The notes: generated from the sequence alone by a model not told the origin. A stretch of 64,000 nt of DNA from Elymus sibiricus (GCA_039707655.1 CM077665.1:441997531-442061530), one strand, 5' to 3'; counted from the stretch's first letter, positions 44,261 to 56,877 are shown. Numbers and translations: made by a program.

Positions 44261-45779
44261 TTTAATGAATACATCTCTTGAATCCCTAGGAATAGGATTC
44301 ATGTTATTGTACTAAACCTTTCAGTCATCGGTGTTCAGAATAACACTTCACGATCTCCCAGTCCTTAGCCTCTCTGTGGCTCGTTCCTCATCATTCTGGG
44401 TACCTGCAAGGATGAAGATCGCGAACGAGACAAGAGACAACTATGGAAAATTTTATTTCACACATATGGGACGTTAATTCAAAGCTCTTCCATTGATCCC
44501 TTCAAAAAATACATGGGGTTGCAAGGCTCTTGCCTCAACCTATATGTTACTGGACTACTCACACATGGAGATCAGATCACACAGAGAACTCTTTGAAAAA
44601 CACATCATGAAGATTGATTGATTGATAATATGTCTTACAATAGGGGCCTTGTGTGATACACAATTACAAGTATGGATATCCTGCTGAGAACTATAGTGAT
44701 GGTGGTGGATATGGTGGCTATGGAGATGGAGATGGGTAATGGTGGCGGCTAGGGTTGGTGGAGATGGCTTCTGTTGATGCTGACAAAGATACAACCTTTT
44801 TGGCTCTCCCCCAGCCCATTCGCCATTGGGCCCTATATAAAAAAATGTTTAGGTGGACGAGGAGCATCGGTTTCCATACCATAAGACCGCCCATATGGGC
44901 GCTTCCGGTTGCATGGAAGGTTGTCTTTTGCTCTGGCTCCTCTGTTGCGCCTCCCACTTGATTCCTTCTATCTCCCGTTTACTCCTTTCCAAGTATTGAT
45001 TGATTTTGTCCATATATAGTAAATTTCCTGTGGAAACAAAATAAAGATCAGATATTTGTTATCCCTTGCATTCATTAGTCATTAGTGGCAATATCGGAGC
45101 AAATATCTCGGTTTAAACTCAGGCTAGATGAGTGTAAAAATAACACTATTCAACTCACCCAAGCTTAAAGTTGATCGTCGTCGAGCAACATAGATAGAAA
45201 TCCGAAACATAAGAAACTTAGTTGTTTAAACCAAAATAACCAGAAGGTTTGGTTCATTTACGATCAGTACGCCTAGATGGCCCTCCGCTTCTTTACCTGA
45301 AAACTTAGCATAACTACAACGGTGGCATGTTTATCGTGCAAGTGTTAGTCAAGCAAAGATAATTAACTCATAGTATTTTCAACTAGATAAAATAACATGG
45401 TAGCACTTATTTCTACTTCCTCTAGCTAACACTTGTTTGCTAGGAATGGGCAAAAGAGTTTTTCGTTAATTTGGCAATGAAAACACAATAGGGAGTGAAA
45501 GGTGCGTAAAAATAGCATGATTCTAGGTACCTCTTTTTCACACCCATGAATGTCTCGTCTTCAAGGCTCTCAAGCAATTGGTTTCAATCATTGTTTGCTG
45601 AAACTTTTGTTGTCATGTGACGGGATTATGCCAAATAAGTGATCATGCATAAGGTTTCATGTGGCTGAATTTTTTGGAACTATGGACCAATATGTTTGTC
45701 CCTCTCGAGCTCTGTGATCAGTCCCTGTTATTTACCACATACACACACATTCAAGAGAAAGCTGGATAATATTCATTTG
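44261..45779. other. Unassigned degenerate repeat DNA
   Basis: A promoter-like stretch on the minus strand (TTTTTTTATATAGGGCCCAA near 44830) suggests an old LTR. ACCCAAGCTTAAA near 45159 is PPT-like. No gene seen. Confidence 0.35.
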
Positions 45780-46106
45780 TAGTGTCATACGACCGAGCGG
45801 GGGTGCTCGTATGGAGCGTCGTCTTCTACTCAAGAGGTGACGCAGAGATTCCTCCTTTGGCCACCTTGCTCCATTCTTTTATGGTAGATGATCATCAATT
45901 AAATACGTGATTTTGCTAGCAGTTCCTAGGATTCCTTCCATAATACTCCCTCCATTCCTTTATGTAAGGAGTATATTATTTGCTCCAAAAGGCATAATCT
46001 GTGGAATACCGACAAAAACAGGTGCACAAATGCGGTAAAATCCTACAAAGTCTACCATGTAGGCACACAATAACTATAAAAATCATCACATAAATTGGGC
46101 TCATCA
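45780..46106. repeat. Repeat copy 2 of the duplicated LTR-like block
   Basis: Same as copy 1 but with an extra segment CTCCCTCCATTCCTTTATG... at about 45949-45976. Confidence 0.75.
45949..45976. mobile_element. Minimal Stowaway-like MITE remnant (putative)
   Basis: A 26-bp segment from CTCCCTCCATTCC to AAGGAG, with TA on both sides, is present here and absent from the homologous site near 42592. CTCCCTCC(G/A)TTCC with a TA duplication is the hallmark of grass Stowaway ends. The interior is missing. Confidence 0.5.
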
Positions 46107-46918
46107 ACATCCTACAATTATCATGATTTTAAATGACATATATGTCTATGCAAAACATTGATCATCACATATGCAAAGTTGATCAGAAGAGCAGCAAAAT
46201 AAACGTACAGAGTCCTGTTTTGCCATTCCGTCGAACAGGAGGCAACCAGAGAAACGTCGGTGCCTAGGATTGTCCGTGACCGAACGAGCGGCAGCGAGTC
46301 ACATACGTCCACCGCCTCCTTCTGTGTTGTCGGGAAACAGACCGGAATGTGCCCCCATCCGTCTGTCTCCTCTGTCCCAACTGGGTCGGAGGCGGCGACC
46401 CTTGTCAGCGATGGATGGACGAGGTTCGGGGGGTCACCAGTTCCTCGAGGTCCACATCCTCTCCTTACAGCGTCGCTTCCCTTCCCCGCTACCTTTGTCG
46501 TCGGTCCCTCCAGGCAACGTCTGGCTTGCACGAAGGAGCCAATGATGGGAGACCCACATACGACGTGGACACAGCTCCGTGACAGCGGTGGAGGTGGGGG
46601 ATGGGTTGGATGACATCTAGGGCGTCGGATGAGGGGCGGCGACAAGGATTAGGGAGTAAGGGTGGCCGACGGCGAGGGCTCAAACATGGGAATTGGTGAA
46701 GGGGGCAGGAGGAGGCCGGTGGGTTAGGTGCATTTAATGGAATTTGTGATGGCATCGTGCTATCTGGTCCGACGTGGCGTACGCGTCCGGACCACCGATG
46801 TTCGTCCGAGATTTGAGGTGGATATAAGAGGTCCCGGCTAATCCGGGCGTTTGAGGTGTCCGTTTGGGCCACATTTTTAACCAAGTCACTGATGCGGTTG
46901 TCTGTTCGAATTCTTTAA
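46107..46918. other. Unassigned GC-rich stretch
   Basis: Overlapping open frames on both strands with Pro/Arg/Ser-rich, low-complexity translations. No domain recognised. Confidence 0.3.
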
Positions 46919-47530
46919 GAGCATCTACAACCGGACCCCTCATACCCATCTCAAACGCCCGGCCAAGCCGCCCCGTCACTGACCGGTCACGAAATTGCGA
47001 CCCAACCGGGCGCCTCAAACGGGCCTCAAGCGCCCGGGCTGACCGTCACCCCTCATATCCAGCCCAAATATGAGGTGGATATGGGGGCGCCGAGCGCGCC
47101 CAGGCACACCCGCCACATCGGACCCGACAGCATGACCCCACCACAAATTGCACCAAATCCACCCAGCAGAACTGCCAGATCCATTTGCTCTTTCTCTCTT
47201 CTTCCTCCTCTGCGTCGTCAGTCTTGCAGCAGCTGCTGTTCCTAGCCTCTGCTCCGCCAGCTCCGGCAGAGCAGTCTTCTGTCCCGTCCTCGCCACGGGG
47301 GACGTCACCGGCGCCCCGGAAGACGCCGCGCTATGCCCGGCAATCTCTGGCTCCGCTTTGCGCTGATCTGTTCGACACATTGTCTGACTGGATTTTTTGT
47401 CAAAATTTTAGGGGAAAACAATGCATTCCGATGCTTCATCCGGCGAGGAGTATGGACCAATGGAGCTTGATCAAATGATTGAAGATCAGTTTTTTGATTC
47501 ATCACATTCGGACGAAGAACTGGACATGAT
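46919..47530 (+). mobile_element. PIF/Harbinger transposon, 5' end, truncated by element F
   Basis: GAGCATCTACAACCGG at 46919 follows TTAA. It resembles the GAGCATCTCCAACAG ends with TWA duplications of grass Harbinger elements. A C-rich leader exon, an intron ending AAAATTTTAG at 47411 and the start of a transposase-like ORF follow. Element F begins at 47531. Confidence 0.6.
47421..47530 (+). pseudogene. Harbinger transposase-like protein, first 36 codons only
   Basis: The frame starts MHSDASSGEEYGPMELDQMI and continues with an acidic Asp/Glu/Ser stretch (DSSHSDEELDM). This matches my memory of the N-terminus of grass HARBI1-like transposases. The ORF is cut inside a codon by the LTR of element F, so the catalytic DDE domain is not linked to it here. 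Confidence 0.55.
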
Positions 47531-49035
47531 TGGTACGTCTCCGTAGTATCTATAATTTTTGATTGTTTCATGCCAATATTATACAACTTTCACATATTTT
47601 TGGCAACATTTTATATGATTTATTGGACTAACATATTGATCCAGTGCCCAGGGCGAGTTCCTGTTTGTTGCATGTTTTTTGTTTCACAGAATATCCATAT
47701 CAAACGAAGTCCAAACGCGATAAAAATTTATGGAGAATTATTTTGGAATATTTGTGATTTTTGGGAGGCGGCATCAACGCAAAAGGAGGCCCACAGCAAC
47801 CACAAGACACCAGGGCGCGCCCTAGGGCCCAGGCGCATGGTGGTGGGTTGTGGTCACCTCGTAAGTCGGTTGGAGCTCTACTTCGGGCGCAAGGAAGCTT
47901 ATATCCAGAAAAAAAATCGTGTTAAAATCTCAGTGCAATCGGATTTACGGATCTCCGGGAATATAAGAAACGGTTTTCGGCCAGAAAACAAGAACGTGAA
48001 ACAGAAGAGAACAGAGAGGGAGATCCAATCTCGGAGGGGCTCCTGCCCCTCCCCCGCCATGGAGGCCATGGACCAGAGGGGGAACTCTCCTCCCATCTAG
48101 GGGGGAGTCCAAGGAAGAAGAATGAGGGGGGATCTCTCCCCCTCTCTCCCGGTGGCGCCGGAACGCCGCCGGGGCAATCATCGTGACGGCGATCTACACC
48201 AACAACTTCGCCGCCGCCAACACCAACTCTCTCCCCATCTATGCAGCGGTGTAACACCTCTCTTTCCCGCTGTAATATCTACTTAAACATGGTGCTCAAC
48301 TCCATATATTATTTCCCAATGATATGTGGCTATCCTATGATGTTTGAGTAGATCCGTTTTGTCCTATGGGCTAATTGATGATCGTGCTTGGTATGAGTTG
48401 TATGTTTTATTTTGGTGTTGTCCTATGGTGCCCTCCATGTCGCACAAACATGAGGGATCCCCACTGTAGGGTGTTGCAATATGTTCATGATTTGCTTATG
48501 GTAGGTGGCGTGAGTGACAGAAGCACAGACCCGAGTAGGTGGGTTATTTCACATGGGAGTAAAGAGGACTTGATACTTAATGCTATGGTTGCGTTTTACC
48601 TTAATGATCGTTGGTAGTTGCGGATGCTTGCTAGAGTTCCAATCATAAGAGAATATGATCCAAGTACGGAAAGTATGTTAGGTCATGCCTCGCCCTCATA
48701 TAAAATTGCAATAATGATTACCGGTCTAGGGATAGATAACCTTCTTGTTTGACAAAAGCTTTCTACTAAACAACTTACTTTTATTGTCTTGCAATTTACT
48801 CGTAGTTTTATTCCCGCATAGTACTTCTAGTATTTTTTGTGCAAACTATCCTATCACCTACAAAATAGTTTCATACTTGTTCTAGGTAAAGCAAACGTTA
48901 AAGTGTGCGTAGAGTTGTATCGGTGGTCGATAGAACTTGAGGGAATATTTGTTCTACCTTTAGCTCCTCGTTGGGTTTGACACTCTTATTTATCAAAAAA
49001 GGCTACAAACGATCCCCTACACTTGTGGGTTATCA
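47531..49035 (+). repeat. 5' LTR of element F
   Basis: 1505 bp, from TGGTACGTCTCCGTAGTATC to GGGTTATCA. It is a divergent relative of the LTRs of A, C and D. Confidence 0.85.
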
Positions 49036-49046
49036 AGACCTTTTTC

Positions 49047-49064
49047 TAGCGCCGTTACCGGTGA
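49047..49064 (+). promoter_or_regulatory. Primer binding site of element F (decayed)
   Basis: TAGCGCCGTTACCGGTGA against TGGCGCCGTTGCCGGGGA: three mismatches, 11 nt after the LTR. Confidence 0.8.
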
Positions 49065-49146
49065 GCAATAGCGTGGGCTGAATATTCTCGTGTGTGCTTG
49101 TTTGCTTTATCACTAAGTAATTTTTATTTTCTGTTATTAGTTGTTT

Positions 49147-49220
49147 GGGACTACCCCAACTTGTTTGGGACTAAAGGCTTTGTTGTTGTTTGTTGTTTGT
49201 TGTTTGTTTGTTGTTGTTTG
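49147..49220 (+). mobile_element. 5'-truncated Au-type SINE end with 13-bp target duplication
   Basis: The segment carries AACTTGTTTGGGACTAAAGG followed by CTTTG and a (TTG/TTTG)n tail, the 3' end of the plant Au SINE. TTATTAGTTGTTT lies on both sides (49134-49146 and 49221-49233). It sits in the leader of element F, just before the ORF start. Confidence 0.75.
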
Positions 49221-49246
49221 TTATTAGTTGTTTTATATCTTTAGTT

Positions 49247-50456
49247 ATGGATATGGAACACGAAACACCAAAAAAATTATTGGTGCTTGCTACTCATGGA
49301 GATGGGGAACCTCCTAAAACCCTCGATGCTAGTTATGTGAAACACGTTAATTACTCCTTTGATAATCCTGGATCAACGTGAATACTTTAGGGATTATTGC
49401 TTATCTCAAAAAGGGAAACACTTATGGGATCAAATTAGAATATTGCAATGGTTTGCTTGGGATGCATGTTTGAGATGTGATTACACTTGTTGCTCTAAGA
49501 TTGAGGGTCTTCACCTTCCCTTTCAATGTAAATTTAACGATAATAAAACCTTGGCTTCTTATGCTAAAGGTATTTATGATTACTATGATGTGGAACGAAT
49601 AGAAGAATTTGTTGCTTTTAAAGGTGCTTATGAAATTGCTTCTTTGCTTGAAAAGTATGATGATGTTCCTTACAAATCTGAAAATTTATCCATACTTCAA
49701 TATTGCTATGATAATTATGAATACAATTATGATATTATTGAATTTATTGAGAGAATGTCCGCTGCCTTGGAAGAGACTAAAATTTTACAGGAATCTATGG
49801 AAGAAGAATTTGTCGAAACTGTGAGCTCATTAGATGAAGAAGATGAGGAGGAGAGCGAAGAACAAAAGGAGGAAGAGTGGATTAGCTACCCGTGCCCACC
49901 TTCTAATGAGAGTAACTCTTCTACTCATACATTATTTAATTTCCCTTTGTGCTTACTGAAGGATGAATGCTATGATAATTGCTATGATCCCGTGGATTCT
50001 TTTGAAATATCCCTTTTTGATGAACTTGATGCTTGATATGCATGTGGCCAAGATGCCAATATGAATTATGCTTATGGAGATGAACTTGCTATAGTTCCTT
50101 ATGTTAAGAATGAAATTGTTGCTATTGCACCCACACATGATAGTCCTATTATCTTTTTGAATTCTCCCAACTACACTATATCGGAGAAGTTTGCTCTTAT
50201 TAAGGATTATATTGATGGGTTGCGTTTTGCTACTACACATGATGATTTTGATGAATATAATATGCATGTGCTTGCTGCTCCTACTTGCAATTATTATGAG
50301 AGAGGAACTACATCTCCACCTCTTTATGTTTCCAATACGATAAAATTGCAAGAAACTGTTTATACCATGCATTGGCCTTTACTTGATGTGGATGAATTGT
50401 TCTTTTATGACATGTCGATGCATAGGAAGAGAGTTAGACTTCGTCATTGCATTATA
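49247..50456 (+). pseudogene. Element F gag-position ORF of unknown function, one frameshift and one stop
   Basis: The start is ATG at 49247 (MDMEHETPKKLLVLATHGDG). A frameshift near 49370 leads into a 220-residue stretch rich in Tyr, Asp and Glu. It contains LPFQCKFNDNKTLASYAKGI and a very acidic segment near 49830 (EEDEEESEEQKEEE). A TGA at 50034-50036 interrupts. The same frame goes on through MNYAYGDELAIVPYVKNE to the Helitron junction. If the Helitron is taken out, the frame stays open for 30 more codons to a TGA at 62875-62877. No zinc knuckle, protease or membrane segment is visible. I know this ORF type only from Triticeae Gypsy elements. Confidence 0.6.
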
Positions 50457-50486
50457 CTAGTAGAACGCCCGTGCGTTACCACGGGC
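50457..50486 (-). other. Helitron 3' terminus: hairpin plus CTAG
   Basis: 7-bp perfect stem, 6-nt loop, ending 10 nt before the terminal G on the minus strand. Confidence 0.85.
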
Positions 50487-51379
50487 CCTTTTTCACAATG
50501 GCACCTATATGAATACAATGCATATTAAATTTGAGAGGTATAGGTTTTTTCCGATTGCACCTATAAATATAATGCATAACAAAGTACATATAGAAAAGAT
50601 AGTCTGCAGCAACTGCAAAGCAGTTGAAATCAACTTCACTTGTAATTTAACTCCACGATGTATACATAGATAGAAATGATTCAAATAATTATATGTTACA
50701 AGCTAAGACCTATTTGATGCACTTAAAATATTCCCGTACAAGGTCTTCTCTTTTGCTTCATTTGCACGGTACTTTAACATGTATAATAACAAAAACAAAT
50801 CTCAAGTCATAAATATCCTACACAAGCAATATATATAATTAACATGAAGATTTCACGTGGAAAATAACATTGCTTTTGTATTGCAACGGGGCATACATTA
50901 GTTTGGTTGTTTGACTTTAATCAAGTTAACACGTACCTGTAGATTTCTCGTGGACATCTGTAGTCTACTTTTTTATTAATAACCATCGACATCTTCTTTC
51001 TCCACTAACTAGCTCCGCAACCCCACTCCATGTTCAACACCTTAATTAGTGAGGGATCCGGCTCTCAATCCCCCTTCCACCTCCATGAACACAAATTTAA
51101 ATTTCAAACACGTAACAGTGCATTTGTGCTATATTTCAAACTAAAAATCTCTCTATCCATTCTCTCTTTCTCATTGTAATATGTCAGCCCTCTCTCCTTA
51201 TATTTTCTCTTTCACACATTATAAATCTCTCATCCTCACTACCCCACATTGTCTACCACCCACCATCTCTCTCCCACTCCCCCTCTCTAGCACACACGCA
51301 CGCACACACACACACACACATCCCCCTCTCCCTCTCCCACAACTCAAAAAAAAATTTAGCTTAGCTTAATTTGTTCAGT
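50487..51379 (-). other. Helitron interior, left part
   Basis: AT-rich, no recognisable gene. A (CA)n run lies at about 51296-51320. Confidence 0.5.
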
Positions 51380-51384
51380 GTTAA

Positions 51385-52965
51385 TGACGTGGCCTGAGAC
51401 TGCGTCGGTATTTCCCCAAAGAGGAAGGGATGATGCAGCACAGCGATGGTAAGCATTTCCCTCAGTTGTGAAACCAAGGTTATCGAACCAGTAGGAGGAT
51501 CACCACCACCCAATAAGCAGCACCTGCACACAAATAACAAATACTTGCAACCCGACGTGAAAGAGAGGTTGTCAATCTCTCTACGGTAAAAAGATAGATT
51601 AGGTAGTGATAGATAGGAGAGATAGATCTCTCAAGAACACAAAATAAAAAGAGCAAATAAAAAAAGTGCAGCAATATGTTTTTGGGTTTTTGGTTTTGTA
51701 GATCTGAAAATAAAGAGGTAAAAAGATAGATCGGAAAGCAATATGTTGGAAAAGTAGACCCGGGGGCCGTAGGATTCACTAGTGGCTTCTCTCATGAGTA
51801 TAGCGCACGGTGGGTGAACAAATTACTGTTGGGCAATTGATAGAAGATCAAATAATCATGACGATATCCAAGGCGATGATCAGTATATAGGCATCACGAC
51901 CAAGATAAGTAGACCGATTCCTGCCTGCATCTACCACTATTACTCCACACATCGACCGCTATCCAGCATGCATCTAGTGGATTAAGTTCATGGAAAAAAG
52001 AGTAATGCAATAAGAACGATGACATGATGTAGACAAGATCTATTCATGTAGGAATAGACCCCATCTTGTTATCATTAATGGCAACGATACATGCGTGCCT
52101 TGCTGCCCCTTCCGTCACTGGGAAAGGACACCGCAAGATCGAACCCATCACAAAGCACCTCTTCCCATGGCAAGAAAAATCGATCTAGTCGGCCTAACTA
52201 AACCAAAGATTCGAAGAAGAAATACGAGGCTATAAGTAATCATGCATATAAGAGATCAAAGAAGACTCAAATAATATTCATGGATAGAAACTGATCATGA
52301 ACTCAAAATTCATCGGATCCCTACAAACACACCGCAAAAGTTTACATCAAATAGATCTCCAAGAGACCATTGTATTGAGAATCATAAGAGAGAGAGAGAG
52401 GAAGCCATCTAGCTACTGCCTACGGACCCGTAGGTCTATGGTGGACTACTCACGCATCATCGGAGAGGCACCTATGAAGAAGATGAACCCCTTCGTGATG
52501 GTGTTTAGATTGGATCTTGAGGTTCTGGAACTTGCGCGGCTGGAATTGTGTTTCGTCGACTTCCCTAGGGTTTTCTGAATATTTGGGAATTTATAGGCGT
52601 CAGAGGCGGTGGAGGGGGGCCCCGTGGAGGGCACAACCCATCATGGCGCGCCGGGGGCCCCCTGGCATGCCCTGGTGGGTTGTGGCCTCCATAGCCCACC
52701 TCTCTGGCACTTCTTTAGCCCACTGGGTGTCTTCTGGTCGAAAAAAAATCTCCAAAAAATTTCGTCGCGATTGGACTCCGTTTGGTACTGATATTCTATG
52801 AAGTAAAAAACAAGCAAAAACAGCAACTGGCACATTGGCACTATGTCAATAGGTTAGTCCCAAAAAATGATATAAAGTTGTTATAAAATGATTGTAAAAC
52901 ATCCAAGAATGATAATATAACAGCATGGAACAAGCAAAAATTATAGATACGTTGGAGACGTATCA
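51385..52965 (-). repeat. 3' LTR of element C
   Basis: 1581 bp, TGACGTGG...GTATCA on +, with (AG)7 at 52387-52400. Confidence 0.93.
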
Positions 52966-52979
52966 GCATCCCCAAGCTT
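52966..52979 (-). promoter_or_regulatory. Polypurine tract of element C
   Basis: Identical to that of element A (AAGCTTGGGGATGC on the minus strand), abutting the 3' LTR. Confidence 0.8.
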
Positions 52980-55474
52980 AATTCCTAATCGTCCTCGAGT
53001 AGGTAAACGATAAAAACAGAATTTTTGATGTGGAATGCTGCCTAACATGTTCATCACATATTATTTTCTTTTGTATAGCATGGACATTTGGACTTATAGA
53101 TGATTCAAAGCAATAGTCTAGTTTTAACATAATGACTTCAATACTCAAGCATGCCAACAAGCAACCATGTCTTTCAAAATATCAACACTAAAGAAAGTTA
53201 TTCCTAGCCCATCATGCTCAATCATTGATCCATTCATGAAACACACTCAAATATTAGCTATGCCCAATGCTCAAGTACGATCATAGTGCCCCCTAGTTGG
53301 TGCTTTATAAGAGAAGATGGAGACTCAAAGTAAAATAAAAATTGCATAATGTAAATAGATAGGCCCTTCGCAGAGGGAAGTAGGGATTTGTAGAGGTGCC
53401 CGAGCTCAAGGTTTTAAATTGAGAGAGAAAAATATTTTGGGTGGCATGCCTTTCCTGTCAACGAAAACGACAAAGTAACTCACAATACTTTCCATGCTAG
53501 ATATATCATAGGCGGTTCCCAAACAGAAAATAAAGTTTATTCCTTTTTCCACCAAACTTTCACTTTCCATGGAGGGCCGTATCCACGGTTTCCTTCCATA
53601 CCAACACTTTCCAAGGAATTTATTATTTGACAACATAAAGTAAATATTTTTTTTCTTTTTCATTTCGGGTATGGGCATCCCTATTACCGCCGCACTCTCA
53701 TGCAATGACAAGTGAATAAACACTCATCTTGAGAATAACACATCTAGCATGGAAAAATATTGGACACTCCCCATCGTTTCATGAGTGGTACGAACACGCA
53801 AAAGAGAAAATTTATTTTGAAAATTTTGAGATGGCAAATATAAATTTGCTTGGAATGGCATGGAAATACCGCATATAGGTAGGTATGGTGGACTCATAAG
53901 GCAAAACTTGGTTTAAGGATTTTGGATGCACAAGTAGTATTTCTACTTAGTACAAATGGAGGCTAGCAAATAGATTGAGAAGCAACCAAGCCAAGAAACG
54001 AAAATTCACATAAGCGAGCATTGAGCATAACTAACACCGAATAATGCACCATAAGTAGGATGTCATTTCATTACACAACTATTGACTTCCGTGCATGCAT
54101 AGGGAATCACAAACCTTAACATCAATATTCCTACTAAAGCATAATTACTTACTAACATAACTCACATATTACTATCATCATGTTTCAAAACAATTACAAT
54201 TAATCAAGTTTAATTTTTCCAATGATCTTCATGAAAGTTTTTATTATATCCTCCTTAGATATCTATCACTTTGGGACTAGTTTCATACATTGCCATTGCT
54301 TTTTTGACAAGCTCAAACAAATCTAAGTGAAGCACATGAGCATAAAGATTTCATCTCTCAAAATGGTATAAGTGAAGCATGAGAGGATTTCTTAAAAATT
54401 TAATAACTCTCAAATTAATCTAAGTGAAGCATGAGAGTATTTCTACAAAAAAATTCCAAGCACACCGTGCTCAAAAAGATATAAGTGAAGCACTAGAGCA
54501 ATTATATAGCTCAAAAAGTTTAAGTGAAGCACATAGAGCAATTCTAACAAATCATAGCATAATTTTGGCTCTCTCAAATAGGTGTGTCCAGCAAGGATAC
54601 AAGTGACAAACAAACAAGCAAAGCAATCAAAGACTCAAATGATACAAGACGCTCCAAGCAAAACTCATGATATGTGACGAATAAAAATATAGCTCCAAGT
54701 AAAATACCGATGGTCGTTAGAAGAAAGACGGGATGCCACTCGGGGGCATCCCCAAGCTTAGTTGCTTGTTTCTCTTTGAATATATCTTGGGGGTGCTGTA
54801 TCAACCCCAAGATTAGGCTCTTTTCACTCCTTATTCCTTCATCCATCATGATCTCACCCAAAACTTTAAAACTTCAACCACACAAAACTCAATAAAATCT
54901 TCGTGAGATCTGTTAGTATAATAAAGCAAATCACTACTTTAGGTGCTGTTGCAAACCTATTAATATTTTGTTATTGCATTATACCTACTGTATTTTAACT
55001 TTACCATGGCTCATACCCTTCAATATAACCCATAGATTCATCAAAACAAGCACACACGCAACGAAAACAGAATCTGTCTTAAACAGAACAGTCTGTAGTA
55101 ATATGTACTCTAACCATAGTTCTGTAACTCTTAAAATTCTGAAAAATTAGTACAGCGTAAAGAATTTGTATAGAAACACTGTGTAAAAATTTCAGCTCAA
55201 GATCACATTCCAGTAAAAAATGAAAATTCATATACTGGACACAAAGTTTCTGTTTCAGATTCAGCATCACTTCTACTCATCTTATATATGAATCATCCTA
55301 AAGGCTCTACTTCGCACAAACACTAAATAAACCATAAAAACACAATCATAACAGAGGCATAATTGTGTCAACCCTCAAAAACAGAAAGGAAAAAGAAAAA
55401 ATTTATTTATTGATTGGGTTGCCTCCCAAGAAGCGCTATCATTTTACGCCCCTAGCTAGGCATAACGCATAGAT
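52980..55474 (-). other. Noncoding 3' internal region of element C
   Basis: Aligns end to end with 942-3425 of element A with scattered substitutions and small indels. No coding capacity. Confidence 0.8.
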
Positions 55475-56624
55475 TCAAGTATTGTCATCTTTGGTTTTGG
55501 ATCCATAGGATGCCATCATGGTTGATTCATATGGTGGCTTAATTCTTGTTCTAGGGAAGTGTTCCATACCCTTTCTCAAGGGAAATTGAAAATGAATATT
55601 GCCTTCTTTCATATCAATCACGGCACCTATAGTGCGTAAAAATGGTCTACCAAGTATAATGGGACAAGACGGATTGCAATCAATATCAAGAACAATAAAA
55701 TATATGGGCACATAGTTCCTATTTGCAAGAATAAGAACATCATTAATTCTTCCCAAAGGCTTTTTAATAGTAGAATCCGCCAAGTGCAAATTAAGAGAAC
55801 ATTCTTCAATATTGGTAAGACCAAGCACATCACATAGAGATTTCGGAATCGTGGAAACACTAGAACCCAAATCACATAAAGCAAAGCACTCATAATTTTT
55901 AATCTTGACTTTAATGGTAGGCTCCCACTCATCATGTAATTTTCTAGGAATAGATCTCCAACTCCAACTTTTCTTCAAAAGATTTCATCATGGCATCAAC
56001 GATATGTTTAGTAAAAGCTTTATTTTGCTCATAAGCATGGGATGAATTCAACATGGATTGCAGCAAAGAAATACATTCAATCAAAGAGCAACTATCATAA
56101 TTAAAGTCTTTGCAATCCAAAATAGTGGAAACATCACTAGTTAAAGTTTTGACCTCTTCAAACCCACTTTTATCAAAAATTTCATCAAGATTTTCACCCT
56201 CCAAATTATTGGGACGCCTCTTAGCTATAGTTGACTCTACTTCAGTCCCTTTATCATAAATCTTAATATTACTAAACAAGGAATCAATAGAATAAACACC
56301 AATCACTTTAAGATCTTCATCATTTTTCTCCTCTAGAGAGATTGGTTTAGCAGCCATTTGATTTATTAAAGTGGCTTGTGCATCGGAGATTTTACCAAGC
56401 AAATTTTCAGCATGAGCATACTTAGATTGGAGATTACAAACTTCTCTACCAATATCATCAAGTTGCTTTGTTATGGCATCTAGTACGGTAGAGTGTTCTC
56501 TAAGCTCATCGGTAAAATATTTGTTATACTCAAATTTTGTAGTAATATATTCCTTAGTACTTTTGTCAATTTCAAGAAAAATATTGGGGTAAGGAACATA
56601 ATAGTACTTTCGTTGAGGCATCAT
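55475..56624 (-). pseudogene. Element C gag-protease ORF, one frameshift
   Basis: The start is ATG at 56624-56622 (MMPQRKYYYVPYPNIFLEID). The first 220 residues are helical with heptad-like Leu spacing (LDAITKQLDDIGREVCNLQS). They end at a frameshift near 55960. The second frame carries an aspartic protease: CDLGSSVSTIP near 55876 (catalytic Asp in DLGSS), then IILGRPFLRTIGAVIDMKEG, the ILG block. Stop at 55475 after SKTKDDNT. The wording is that of the gag-pol protease of Athila-like Triticeae elements. RT and integrase are missing. Confidence 0.85.
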
Positions 56625-56849
56625 GACTACACAAACAAGATTGCAAGCAAGCAAGATATCTGACGAGAAAAAGGCAAACGAAAAAGAGGGCGAATAAAAC
56701 GGCAAATTGGTGAAGTGGGGGAGAGGAAAACGAGAGGCAAATGGCAAATAATGTAATTGCAAGGAGATGAGATTTGTGATTAGGAACCTGGTAGATGATG
56801 ATGGAGTCTCCTCGGCGCCTGAGATAGGCACGTAGAAGAGACCGCTTCC

Positions 56850-56867
56850 TCCCCGGCAACGGCGCCA
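56850..56867 (-). promoter_or_regulatory. Primer binding site of element C (tRNA-Asp type)
   Basis: TGGCGCCGTTGCCGGGGA on the minus strand, 10 nt after the 5' LTR. Confidence 0.9.
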
Positions 56868-56877
56868 GAAATTCCTT

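Larger units (their letters stand above)
47531..50456 (+). mobile_element. Element F: Gypsy retrotransposon, left part
   Basis: It has a 5' LTR (47531-49035), a decayed tRNA-Asp primer site and a gag-position ORF. It is interrupted at 50456 by the Helitron and resumes at 62785, running off the window. Confidence 0.85.

Noticed and set aside
46121..46884. Pro/Arg-rich open frames on both strands
   Set aside because: Typical of GC-rich noncoding DNA; no domain.
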